This document shows, piece after piece, positions 1 to 7,212 of a DNA stretch of 64,000 nt; within the stretch, counting starts at the first letter, position 1; each line of letters starts with the position of its first letter. Made by a program: the position numbers and the translations under genes. The notes under the pieces were generated by a model. The model saw only the letters and a list, made by a program, of their open reading frames with translations, had not been told where the DNA came from and did not search any database. The DNA comes from Muriiphilus sp048268845 (GTDB lineage Bacteria > Pseudomonadota > Alphaproteobacteria > Rhodobacterales > Rhodobacteraceae), in the NCBI GenBank assembly GCA_048268845.1, contig JBLWUQ010000004.1, positions 62,001-126,000 of the forward strand. Reading direction: 5' to 3'.

Positions 1-275
1 CAGGTGCCGGGCTCGGACTCGTCGGCGTTGACCACCAGATAGGCCGGCCGGCCGTCGCTTTCCTTGGGCATGAAGGACCATTTCAGCCCGGTCGGAAAAC
101 CCGCGCCGCCGCGGCCGCGCAAGCCTGACGCCTTCATCTGCGCCACGATCCAGTCGCGGCCCTTTCCGATGATCCCGGCCGTGCCATCCCAATGGCCGCG
201 CGCCCTGGCACCCGCAAGGGTCCGGTCGTGCATGCCGTAGAGGTTGGTAAAGATCCGGTCCTGATCTTTCAGCAT
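1..275 (-). CDS. nuoF: NADH-quinone oxidoreductase subunit F (N-terminal part, runs off left edge)
   Basis: The first 91 codons of NuoF, the NADH- and FMN-binding subunit of complex I, are present; the rest lies left of the window. The N-terminus starts MLKDQDRIFTNLYG and contains the glycine-rich SGLRGRGGAGFPTGLKWSF stretch of the FMN/NADH-binding region, followed by VVNADESEPGT. The ATG at 275-273 begins six bases after the DUF5337 stop, in line with the packed operon. It is cytoplasmic, in the peripheral arm, and passes electrons to NuoE and NuoG. Identity is very secure despite truncation by the window edge. Confidence 0.95.
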   Translation of the reverse strand, partial: MLKDQDRIFTNLYGMHDRTLAGARARGHWDGTAGIIGKGRDWIVAQMKASGLRGRGGAGFPTGLKWSFMPKESDGRPAYLVVNADESEPGT

Positions 276-281
276 CCGCGT

Positions 282-509
282 CTATCCTTCATCCTTCTGG
301 CGAGCCCGCCAGATCCGAAACGTCACGATCAGCGCAAAGACGAAGCCGCCCAGCGCGATCAGATCAAACAGGGCGCGGGTGCGCATCGGCCAGTTCCAAT
401 GGCTCCCCGCCCAGGTCGCGACGACCCAGAGCGCCGCGGTGAACGCGATGACAAGGCCCGCAAACATGCCTTGCCGCGCCCGCGCCTTGTGCTCCGGATC
501 GGTGCCCAT
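282..509 (-). CDS. DUF5337-type small membrane protein of the nuo operon
   Basis: A 75-residue protein with two predicted membrane helices, roughly residues 14-35 and 46-66, and a basic C-terminal tail (RIWRARQKDEG). The ATG at 509 is preceded by AAGGA at good spacing. It resembles the DUF5337 proteins found near nuoF in Rhodobacteraceae; this is recognition from memory, not a search. It lies six bases before nuoF in the same operon, so it is probably co-translated with complex I genes. An assembly or accessory role is inferred only from context. Confidence 0.75.
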   Translation of the reverse strand: MGTDPEHKARARQGMFAGLVIAFTAALWVVATWAGSHWNWPMRTRALFDLIALGGFVFALIVTFRIWRARQKDEG

Positions 510-544
510 ATTCGTCCTTCACTCCGGTGCCTTTCGGCGCCGCC

Positions 545-1180
545 TTACTTGTTGCGCGCCGAGAACTCGGTCTCGCCGCCTGCGGCCAGCGTCCCGGCCT
601 GGCCGATCCAGTCGTCACGCATGATCCGCCCGCGAAAGTTGAGCTGATCGTCCACCCAGGTCACCTCGGCCTCGGTCCAGGCCGCGATCTGATGGAAGTG
701 CCAGACCCCCAGCGCGTTCAGCTTTTCCTCGAGCTTCGGGCCGACGCCCTTGATCAGCTTGAGGTCGTCCGCCGCCCCCTTGGGCTTTTTCAGCAGGGCG
801 GGCTTTGCCGCTTCGGGTTCCGCAACCGCAGGGGCTTCCGGCTCGGTCGGAACACCCGCCACGGTCTCGACCTCTGCGGCTTTGGCCTTGTCGGCGATAA
901 CTTCCGGCTTCGCCGTGACGGCGGATGCCGCCGCTTTCGCAGCCCCCGGCGTCACCGCCGCCCCGGTGCCCGTGGCCCCGCCCGAGACCGATGCATCGGC
1001 ACCGGCACAGAACAGGCGTTGCAGCAACAGCCCCACCGCCACCGCCAGCACGGCGCCGATCAGGAGCGCCAGGAACCAGCCGGAGTTGAGCAGGAGCAGG
1101 AACGCCACCAGCCCCAGCAGGGCTCCGGCGATCCAGCAGACATTTCGGCACGAGAACATGCCACCTTCCGCATTACTCAT
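545..1180 (-). CDS. Membrane-anchored helix-hairpin-helix domain protein between nuoE and nuoF
   Basis: A 211-residue protein with a hydrophobic N-terminus (about residues 12-55, one or two helices), an Ala/Val/Glu-rich linker, and a C-terminal domain of about 75 residues beginning DDLKLIKGVGPKLEEKLNAL. The GVGPKLEEKL segment is a classic helix-hairpin-helix turn as in DUF4332 or H3TH-like domains. The ATG at 1180 was chosen over an in-frame TTG at 1186 because AAGGGG lies seven bases upstream. The C-terminal domain closely matches the C-terminal extension of the neighbouring NuoE, suggesting duplication within the operon. Function unknown; annotation as an endonuclease would be misleading here. 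Confidence 0.8.
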   Translation of the reverse strand: MSNAEGGMFSCRNVCWIAGALLGLVAFLLLLNSGWFLALLIGAVLAVAVGLLLQRLFCAGADASVSGGATGTGAAVTPGAAKAAASAVTAKPEVIADKAKAAEVETVAGVPTEPEAPAVAEPEAAKPALLKKPKGAADDLKLIKGVGPKLEEKLNALGVWHFHQIAAWTEAEVTWVDDQLNFRGRIMRDDWIGQAGTLAAGGETEFSARNK

Positions 1181-1277
1181 TCTCAATCCCCTTTTCGGTT
1201 GGACGTTGAACGCGATCTGGATGTCCGTGGGGTCTTACCCTGTTTTCACCCATCGCCCGACACTCGTAACACGGCGA

Positions 1278-2417
1278 CTAGTAGACGTCGCCTTTCTTCA
1301 CCTTCTTCGAGAACGCGGTTTCGCCACCCTCCGCCAGCACCCTGGCCTGATCGACCCAGCCATCGCGGCTGACCCGGCCCTTGAAGCCCACGAGGTTCTC
1401 GTCAACCCAGGCGACCTCGGCCCCGGTCCATTTCGCGACCTGATCGAAGTGGAAGAACCCCATGCTGTTGAGCAAGGTCTCGAGCTTGGGCCCGACCCCC
1501 CTGATCTGCTTGAGGTCGTCCGCCCCGGTCTTGCGCGGCGCTTTCAGCGTCGACGGCTTGGTCGCCGGTGTGGTCTCGGTCGCGGCCATCGCGGCCGAGG
1601 TCACGGCGGGCCTGCCCTTTTCGGTCCCGGTGGTCTTGCTGGCCTTGGCGTTGGCCTCGGCTACATTCCTGGCCGGGGTCTTGCGTGCCTTCACCTCGAT
1701 GGTGCGGCCCTTGCCCTGCCACGGCGCGGTCAACGGTGCTTCGGTGCCGTCGATCCGCTTGAGCGTGTCGCCCAGCTCGAGCGCGAGCGTCACCGAGGCG
1801 TTGTGCTGCGTGCGGCCGCTGTCGTATTCGGTCAGCGAGGTCAGCCCGGCCAGCGGCTCGGCGGCATAGCGGCCATTCTGCGGCCCCGGCACCGGCACTT
1901 CGCCTGCCGCCATCCGGTCGATCAGGTCGGCAAAGCTGTCTTCGGTCAGGTCCTCGTAGTAATCCTTGCCGATCTGCGCCATCGGAGCATTGGAGCAGGC
2001 CCCGAGGCACTCGACCTCTTCCCACGAGAACTTGCCATCCGCCGACAGCGTCAGCTCCTCGGGCGAGATCTTCTGCTTGCACACCGCGATCAGGTCTTCG
2101 GCGCCCATGATCATGCACGACAGCGTGCCGCAGATCTGGAAATGCGCGACCGAACCGACCGGCGCGAGCTTGAACATGAAATAGAAGGTCGCAACCTCGA
2201 GCGCACGGATCTTCGCCATGCCCAGCATCTCGGCGACATATTCGATCGCCGGGCGCGTCAGCCAGCCTTCCTGTTCATGCGCCCGCCACAGCAGCGGGAT
2301 GACGGCCGAGGCCTGACGGCCCTCGGGATACTTGGTGATCTGGGCCTCGGCCCAGGCGAGGTTCGCCGGGGTGAAAGCAAAGCTCTCGGGCTGGTCATGG
2401 TGCAGGCGGCGCAGCAT
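1278..2417 (-). CDS. nuoE: NADH-quinone oxidoreductase subunit E with C-terminal HhH extension
   Basis: This is the thioredoxin-fold 2Fe-2S subunit of complex I (24 kDa type), 379 residues. Cluster N1a ligands are visible as C96 and C101 (ICGTLSC) and C137 and C141 (ECLGAC), the usual Cx4C and Cx3C spacing. The canonical fold ends near residue 230. The remaining 150 or so residues are a low-complexity Ala/Thr/Lys linker and a helix-hairpin-helix domain (DDLKQIRGVGPKLETLLNSM) absent from enteric NuoE. The ATG at 2417 overlaps the upstream stop by one base (TGATG). A longer open frame to 2984 was rejected because it reads through nuoD in the wrong frame. Confidence 0.97.
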   Translation of the reverse strand: MLRRLHHDQPESFAFTPANLAWAEAQITKYPEGRQASAVIPLLWRAHEQEGWLTRPAIEYVAEMLGMAKIRALEVATFYFMFKLAPVGSVAHFQICGTLSCMIMGAEDLIAVCKQKISPEELTLSADGKFSWEEVECLGACSNAPMAQIGKDYYEDLTEDSFADLIDRMAAGEVPVPGPQNGRYAAEPLAGLTSLTEYDSGRTQHNASVTLALELGDTLKRIDGTEAPLTAPWQGKGRTIEVKARKTPARNVAEANAKASKTTGTEKGRPAVTSAAMAATETTPATKPSTLKAPRKTGADDLKQIRGVGPKLETLLNSMGFFHFDQVAKWTGAEVAWVDENLVGFKGRVSRDGWVDQARVLAEGGETAFSKKVKKGDVY

Positions 2418-2782
2418 CAGGCGGCTCCGTTGGTTTGTGCGAAAAGCGCCACGAGCGCGACGCAAGCGGCCGCGATCCCGGCAAGGAGATGCGGAAGGAA
2501 GGGTTTGTTCACGCGGACATAGATCACCGCGTCGGCCAGCGCCATGAAGGCGAAGACCGCGAAAAGATAGGCGATGACCGCAAGGTCGCCATACCAGGTC
2601 GCTCCCGCCGCCAGCGCCATGAAGGCGATGTAGCGGTCGGCCATGACCTTGGGCAGATCCTCGAGCCGGTGGCTGACGCGGGCCATGCCGCGCACGGGGT
2701 CGGCGACGAAGACCGCGGCAAGCCAACCGGTCAGGACCACGCCGCCGGCCGACAGGAGTATGGCGAACTGGGCCAGCGTCAT
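2417..2782 (-). CDS. Four-helix membrane protein between nuoD and nuoE
   Basis: A 121-residue hydrophobic protein with about four predicted membrane segments (near residues 5-26, 46-66, 68-88 and 98-115), separated by a short loop containing DPVRGMARVSHRLEDLPKVMADR. Starts and stops are coupled to both neighbours by TGATG overlaps: its ATG at 2782 shares a base with the nuoD stop, and its stop shares a base with the nuoE ATG. A GTG one codon upstream is possible. Rhodobacter nuo operons are known to contain unidentified ORFs at such positions. No function is recognised; a complex I assembly or stability role is a guess from context. Confidence 0.8.
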   Translation of the reverse strand: MTLAQFAILLSAGGVVLTGWLAAVFVADPVRGMARVSHRLEDLPKVMADRYIAFMALAAGATWYGDLAVIAYLFAVFAFMALADAVIYVRVNKPFLPHLLAGIAAACVALVALFAQTNGAA

Positions 2783-4023
2783 CACCGGTCGATCTCCCCG
2801 AACACCACGTCGAGGGTGCCGATGATCGCGGCGACGTCGGCCAACTGGTGACCGACGGCGAGATGATCCATCGCCTGCAGGTGCTGAAACCCCGGCGCGC
2901 GTATCTTGGCGCGGTAGGGTTTGTTCGTGCCGTCCGCCACGAGGTAGACGCCGAACTCGCCCTTGGGCGCCTCGACGGCGGCATAGACCTCGCCGGCGGG
3001 CACGTGAAAGCCCTCGGTGTAGAGCTTGAAGTGGTGGATCAGCGCTTCCATCGAGGTCTTCATGTCGCCGCGCTTCGGCGGCGTGATCTTGCCCCGCGCC
3101 AGCACGTCGCCCTGCCCTTCGGGCGCGCGCAGCTTCTCGATCGCCTGACGCATGATCTTGGCCGATTCCAGCATCTCGGCCAGGCGCACCAGATAGCGGT
3201 CATAGCAATCGCCGTTCTTGCCCACGGCCACGTCGAACTCGAATTCGTCATAACATTCATAGGGCTGCGAGCGGCGCAGGTCCCAGGCCAGCCCCGAGCC
3301 GCGCACCATCACGCCGGTAAAGCCCCAGTCGAGGATGTCCTGCTCGGTGACGATGCCGATGTCGACGTTGCGCTGCTTGAACACGCGGTTTTCGGTCAGG
3401 AGCGTATGGATGTCGTCGATGAACGTGGGAAAGCCCAGCGCCCAGGCCTCGATATCGTCGAGCAGGTCGGGCGGCAGGTCCTGATGCACGCCGCCGGGGC
3501 GGAAATAGTTCGCGTGCATCCGCGCTCCACAGGCACGCTCGTAGAAGATCATCAGCTTTTCGCGTTCCTCGAAGCCCCAGAGCGGCGGCGTCAGCGCGCC
3601 GACGTCCAGCGCCTGCGTCGTCACGTTGAGCAGGTGGCTGAGGATGCGGCCGATCTCGGAATAGAGCACCCGGATCAGGCTGGCCCGGCGCGGCACCTCG
3701 GTGCCGGTCAGCCGCTCGATGGCAAGGCACCAGGCGTGCTCCTGGTTCATCGGCGCGACATAATCCAGCCGGTCGAAATACGGCAGGTTCTGCAGATAGG
3801 TGCGGCTTTCCATCAGCTTCTCGGTGCCGCGATGCAACAGGCCGATATGCGGGTCGGCGCGCTCGACGATCTCGCCGTCAAGCTCGAGCACCATGCGCAA
3901 CACGCCGTGCGCCGCGGGGTGTTGCGGGCCGAAGTTGATGTTGAAGTTGCGGATCTTCTGCTCGCCCGACAATACGTCGCGCGATCCGTCGTCATAGGTT
4001 GTTGAGCGAATGTCGGCGTCCAT
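2782..4023 (-). CDS. nuoD: NADH-quinone oxidoreductase subunit D
   Basis: A 413-residue 49-kDa-type subunit of the complex I peripheral arm that helps form the quinone pocket with NuoB. Diagnostic stretches include NFGPQHPAAHGVLRMVLEL and HIGLLHRGTEKLME near the N-terminus, the helix around YFRPGGVHQDLP, and the C-terminus DVVFGEIDR. Length fits the alphaproteobacterial family. The start MDADIRST at 4023 was chosen because its ATG overlaps the preceding gene's stop in a TGATG junction; a longer frame to 4080 has no ribosome site and overlaps the upstream gene. Confidence 0.98.
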   Translation of the reverse strand: MDADIRSTTYDDGSRDVLSGEQKIRNFNINFGPQHPAAHGVLRMVLELDGEIVERADPHIGLLHRGTEKLMESRTYLQNLPYFDRLDYVAPMNQEHAWCLAIERLTGTEVPRRASLIRVLYSEIGRILSHLLNVTTQALDVGALTPPLWGFEEREKLMIFYERACGARMHANYFRPGGVHQDLPPDLLDDIEAWALGFPTFIDDIHTLLTENRVFKQRNVDIGIVTEQDILDWGFTGVMVRGSGLAWDLRRSQPYECYDEFEFDVAVGKNGDCYDRYLVRLAEMLESAKIMRQAIEKLRAPEGQGDVLARGKITPPKRGDMKTSMEALIHHFKLYTEGFHVPAGEVYAAVEAPKGEFGVYLVADGTNKPYRAKIRAPGFQHLQAMDHLAVGHQLADVAAIIGTLDVVFGEIDR

Positions 4024-4292
4024 CACTTGTTGGCCTTTCCCATCATCCGGCGGAACGCCAGATGCCCCAGCGCCGCCCACAGCGCGAAGGCGACAAAACC
4101 GGCCAGGAACGGCGAGACCTCAAAGCCGTCGATCCGCCCCACCCGGTACAAGAGCCAGGTGGTGATCGCCACTCCGGCCAGGCCGCCGATCGGAATGATC
4201 CATTTCTTCTTTCCGAAAGACCCGATGGTCAGCGCGACCAGGGCCCCGACCGGGTCGAACAGCCGGTCGAAGAAAATGCTCAAGAAATCCAT
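4023..4292 (-). CDS. Small membrane protein between nuoC and nuoD
   Basis: An 89-residue protein (or 90 if the adjacent upstream ATG at 4295 is used) with three hydrophobic segments: an amphipathic N-terminus MDFLSIFFDRLFDPVGAL, a helix around WIIPIGGLAGVAITTWLLY, and a helix around FLAGFVAFALWAALGHLAF, ending in basic RRMMGKANK. Its ATG overlaps the nuoC stop and its stop overlaps the nuoD start, both as TGATG. The position matches one of the unidentified ORFs of Rhodobacter-type nuo operons. Function unknown; co-translation with nuoC and nuoD implies complex I stoichiometry or assembly. Confidence 0.78.
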   Translation of the reverse strand: MDFLSIFFDRLFDPVGALVALTIGSFGKKKWIIPIGGLAGVAITTWLLYRVGRIDGFEVSPFLAGFVAFALWAALGHLAFRRMMGKANK

Positions 4293-4900
4293 CATTTCGA
4301 TGCGTCCCCCTTCTCGTCGCCCGGAAGCACGTATTTCGCGCCTTCCCACGGGCTCATGAAATCGAACTGCCGGTATTCCTGCACCAGCTTGACCGGCTCG
4401 TAGACCACGCGCTTCTCGACCTCGTCGTAGCGCACCTCGGTATAGCCGGTGGTCGGGAAATCCTTGCGCAGCGGATGACCGCGAAAGCCGTAATCGGTCA
4501 GGATGCGCCGCAGGTCCGGGTGGCCCGAGAACACGATGCCGAACATGTCGAACACCTCGCGCTCGAACCAGTTGGCGCCGGGATGAACCGAGGTGATCGA
4601 CGGCACCATCGCATCCTCGTCGACCGCGCATTTGATGCGGATGCGGTGGTTCTGATACATCGACAGCAGGTGATAGACCACGTCGAAGCGCTGTTCGCGC
4701 TCGGGGTAGTCGACCGCGGTTATGTCGATCAGCGTCGAGAACTTGCAGGAACTGTCGTTCTTGAGGAACTCGATGATGCCGGGCAAGGCGCTGGCGCGGA
4801 TCTCGACCGTCAACTCGCCGACGGCGACGTGCCAGCCGGCCACCTGTTCCGGGCGTCGGGCCTCGATCAATGCGCCAAGTTCGTTCAGGGCCTCGGACAT
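4292..4900 (-). CDS. nuoC: NADH-quinone oxidoreductase subunit C
   Basis: A 202-residue 30-kDa-type subunit of the peripheral arm. The family signature ERE-FDMFG is visible as WFEREVFDMFGIVFSGHPDLRR, followed by DYGFRGHPLRKDFP and the C-terminal DFMSPWEG motif. It is a separate gene, not fused to nuoD as in some enterobacteria. The ATG at 4900 follows the nuoB stop by four bases, with GAGG inside the end of nuoB as ribosome site. The 3' end overlaps the small membrane gene by one base. Confidence 0.98.
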   Translation of the reverse strand: MSEALNELGALIEARRPEQVAGWHVAVGELTVEIRASALPGIIEFLKNDSSCKFSTLIDITAVDYPEREQRFDVVYHLLSMYQNHRIRIKCAVDEDAMVPSITSVHPGANWFEREVFDMFGIVFSGHPDLRRILTDYGFRGHPLRKDFPTTGYTEVRYDEVEKRVVYEPVKLVQEYRQFDFMSPWEGAKYVLPGDEKGDASK

Positions 4901-4904
4901 CTCG

Positions 4905-5429
4905 TTACCTCACGATCGTGCCGGTGCGGCGGATTTTGCGTTGCAGTTGCAGGATGCCGTAGACCAGCGCCTCGGCCGAGGGCGGGCAGCCGGGCACATA
5001 GACGTCGACCGGAATCACCCGGTCGCATCCGCGCACCACCGAATAGGAATAATGGTAATACCCCCCGCCATTTGCGCAGGACCCCATCGAGATCACATAG
5101 CGCGGCTCAGGCATCTGGTCGTAGACCTTGCGCAGCGCCGGCGCCATCTTGTTGGTCAGGGTGCCGGCGACGATCATCAGGTCGGACTGGCGCGGGCTGG
5201 CGCGCGGCGCGGTGCCGTAGCGCTCAAGGTCGTAACGCGGCATCGAGGCCTGCATCATCTCGACCGCGCAGCAGGCCAGACCGAAGGTCATCCAGTGCAG
5301 CGATCCGGTGCGCGCCCAGTTGATGATGTCGTCGGTGGTGGTCAGAAGAAAGCCCTTGTCGGCCAACTGCTCGCCCAGCACGCGGGTGCCGTGCTCGCGG
5401 TCGCCGCCCGCGGTGTTGACCCCGGTCAT
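4905..5429 (-). CDS. nuoB: NADH-quinone oxidoreductase subunit B
   Basis: A 174-residue PSST-type subunit holding the terminal 4Fe-4S cluster N2. Ligand cysteines are visible in GLACCAVEMM (tandem Cys), ISMGSCANGGG and YVPGCPPSAEAL. The ATG at 5429 was chosen because it makes a TGATG one-base overlap with nuoA, like other junctions in this operon, and gives the typical family length; in-frame starts further upstream (5438, 5459) would overlap nuoA deeply. Acts at the quinone junction with NuoD. Confidence 0.98.
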   Translation of the reverse strand: MTGVNTAGGDREHGTRVLGEQLADKGFLLTTTDDIINWARTGSLHWMTFGLACCAVEMMQASMPRYDLERYGTAPRASPRQSDLMIVAGTLTNKMAPALRKVYDQMPEPRYVISMGSCANGGGYYHYSYSVVRGCDRVIPVDVYVPGCPPSAEALVYGILQLQRKIRRTGTIVR

Positions 5430-5794
5430 CACTCCCATTCCAGCGCCCCCTTCTTCCACTCATAGGCGAAGCCGATCGTCAGCACCGCCAGAAACACGAT
5501 CATCGACCAGAAGCCGACCATCCCGATATCCTTGAACGCAACCGCCCAGGGGAACAGGAAGGCAATCTCGAGGTCGAAGATGATGAACAGGATCGCCACC
5601 AGATAGAAACGCACGTCGAATTTCATCCGCGCGTCGTCGAAGGCGTTGAAGCCACATTCATAGGCCGAGACCTTTTCCGGGTCCGGGTTCTTGACCGCCA
5701 GCACGGCGGCCGCGAGCAGAAAGACGAGGCCCAGCGCAACGGCGACGGCCAGGAAGATGACGATGGGCAGATATTCCCTGAGAAGGTCGTCCAC
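5429..5794 (-). CDS. nuoA: NADH-quinone oxidoreductase subunit A
   Basis: A 121-residue inner-membrane subunit with three helices. Family landmarks are YECGFNAFDDARMKFDVRFYLVA and the acidic FDLEIAFLFPWAV segment of the second helix. It begins with GTG at 5794, supported by AAAGGAG six bases upstream; no ATG fits. It is the first gene of the operon, about 40 bases downstream of a plausible promoter at 5842-5870, and is coupled to nuoB by TGATG. Confidence 0.97.
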   Translation of the reverse strand: MDDLLREYLPIVIFLAVAVALGLVFLLAAAVLAVKNPDPEKVSAYECGFNAFDDARMKFDVRFYLVAILFIIFDLEIAFLFPWAVAFKDIGMVGFWSMIVFLAVLTIGFAYEWKKGALEWE

Positions 5795-5841
5795 GTGGTC
5801 TCCTTTCGCGGGCCGAACCCGCGCCAGTTTGGCTCTGCGGC

Positions 5842-5870
5842 GGTTTACTCCGGTGGGTCGGGGCGGTCAA
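5842..5870 (-). promoter_or_regulatory. Candidate sigma-70 promoter of the nuo operon
   Basis: On the minus strand, TTGACC (5870-5865) and TAAACC (5847-5842) are separated by 17 bases. The expected start near 5835 leaves a leader of about 40 bases before the nuoA GTG. The -10 is weak, but near-identical TAAAnC boxes occur at other candidate promoters in this window. Consensus match only. Confidence 0.4.
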
Positions 5871-6039
5871 CCGAAGGCAGATCACATTCAAAGGTTGGCA
5901 TATTACATGTTTGCAAGGGATTGAGGGCCTGCCTGTGACATTCTGTATCGGCGGTCGCGGGGATTTTTCTGCATTGCAGCGCGGGGCATGGCGGCGACTG
6001 CCGGATCGCCGAAGACCGACGAAAACACTCGTGATCCGA

Positions 6040-6439
6040 TCACCCGAATCCGACAACCAGCACGCAAGCCAGCATCGCCAGCGCCACCGGCGCCCAGAGC
6101 CGCCGGCGCCCAGAGCCGCCGCTCGGCCCGCGACGGCGTGGCGAGGTTGGCCAGAGCCGCCAGCGCCGAAACCGCCGCGACCGGCCAGATCAGCCAGCCG
6201 GGCCCGAGCATCGGCAACACCTCCGCCTGCCCCAGTACGACCCGTGCCATCAGCACCATGAGCCCCGCCTGCACCAGCGCCAGCCCGCGCAAGGCCGGCG
6301 GCAACCGCCCCGACCAGCGCCCGCCCATCGCCAGGTGGCCCCAGGGTGCGCCGGCGGCAAGCGCGATCTGGAACAGCGCCACCACGACCGCCAACGCCGC
6401 ATAGAGGATCGCAGCCGCGCCGGTCAGGATGTCCGCCAT
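6040..6439 (-). pseudogene. Small membrane protein gene frameshifted by a 16-bp tandem duplication
   Basis: The frame starts MADILTGAAAILYAALAVVV and encodes three clear membrane helices before residue 105. An exact 16-base tandem duplication at 6087-6118 then shifts the frame, so translation continues in low-quality Gly/Ala/Arg-rich sequence to 5903 (178 residues). If one repeat unit is removed, the frame continues LWAPVALAMLACVLVVGFG and stops at 6040, giving 127 residues and a proper fourth helix. That restored end is strong evidence for a recent frameshift. It overlaps the upstream hydratase gene by 16 bases and is last in the leucine catabolism operon. Product unknown; the altered protein may or may not be functional. 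Confidence 0.65.
6087..6118. repeat. Exact 16-bp tandem duplication
   Basis: Two identical adjacent copies of CCGGCGCCCAGAGCCG occupy 6087-6102 and 6103-6118. Sixteen is not a multiple of three, so the duplication changes the reading frame of the minus-strand membrane gene covering it. It looks like replication slippage or an assembly or sequencing artefact. Confidence 0.95.
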
Positions 6440-7212
6440 GGCGGCGCCGACTTGTCGAAGAACGCGGCAATCCCGGCGCGGGCCTCGTCGCTTTCCCAGC
6501 GCGCCACCAGGCCGGCGATGGTCTCGTCGATGATCGCCTCGGTGATCGGCGCACCAAGCCTGCGCGTCAGCGCCTTGGCCTCGGCCACCGCACCGGGCGC
6601 ACAGGCGAGATAGGGCGCGACCTCGGCCTCGATTGCCGCATCAAGCCCGGATTCGGGCACCGCGCGCGCCAGCACACCCAGCGTCACCGCCTCCGCCGCG
6701 CCGAAAATCCGCGCCGACATGAACACCCGGCGCGCCATCGCCTCGCCCATCCGGGCCAGCACATAGGGGCCGATGGTCGCCGGAATCAGGCCAAGCCGGG
6801 TTTCGGTCAGCCCGAATTTGGAGTGGTCCGCCCCGATCGCCACGTCGCAGACGCAGGCCATGCCGATGCCACCGCCGAAGGCCTGCCCCTGCACCCGCCC
6901 GATCAGCGGTTTGGGCATTTCGTTCAGCGCTTTCAGCATCATCGCCAGCTTGCGCGCCTCGCGAAACCGCGTCTCCGCATCCGCCGCCATCTGATCACGC
7001 ATCCAGCCCAGATCGCCCCCGGCGCAAAAGCTCGCCCCGGCCCCGGTCAGCACCACCACGCGCACCGAGGGGTCGGCGCCCAAGATGCCCGCCGCCTCGG
7101 TCAACTCGTCGATCATCACCGCCGACAAAGCGTTGTGCTTGTCCGCCCGATCGAGCGTCAATGTCGCGACGCCGCGCGCATCGTTGGTGATCGAAATCGT
7201 CTGAAAACTCAT
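6424..7212 (-). CDS. liuC: Enoyl-CoA hydratase family protein, probable methylglutaconyl-CoA hydratase
   Basis: A 262-residue crotonase-fold enzyme. The oxyanion-hole segment SFCAGGDLGWM and the second CoA-site segment GQAFGGGIGMACVCDVAIG are clear, with the following FGLTETRLGLIPATIGPYVL. In the company of methylcrotonyl-CoA carboxylase and HMG-CoA lyase it should hydrate 3-methylglutaconyl-CoA to HMG-CoA, the step between those two enzymes. The ATG at 7212 overlaps the HMG-CoA lyase stop (ATGA). Substrate is assigned from the operon, not from active-site residues. Confidence 0.9.
   Translation of the reverse strand: MSFQTISITNDARGVATLTLDRADKHNALSAVMIDELTEAAGILGADPSVRVVVLTGAGASFCAGGDLGWMRDQMAADAETRFREARKLAMMLKALNEMPKPLIGRVQGQAFGGGIGMACVCDVAIGADHSKFGLTETRLGLIPATIGPYVLARMGEAMARRVFMSARIFGAAEAVTLGVLARAVPESGLDAAIEAEVAPYLACAPGAVAEAKALTRRLGAPITEAIIDETIAGLVARWESDEARAGIAAFFDKSAPPWRTS

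Noticed and set aside
750..2522. Long open frames on the opposite strand of nuo, liu, dnaB and sec genes
   Set aside because: They run opposite or out of frame to genes with clear family motifs, are rich in Arg/Gly/His from high GC, and have no family signature.
1278..2984. A 568-residue version of NuoE
   Set aside because: The first 189 codons overlap nuoD and the four-helix membrane gene in another frame; the family start at 2417 has a TGATG coupling.
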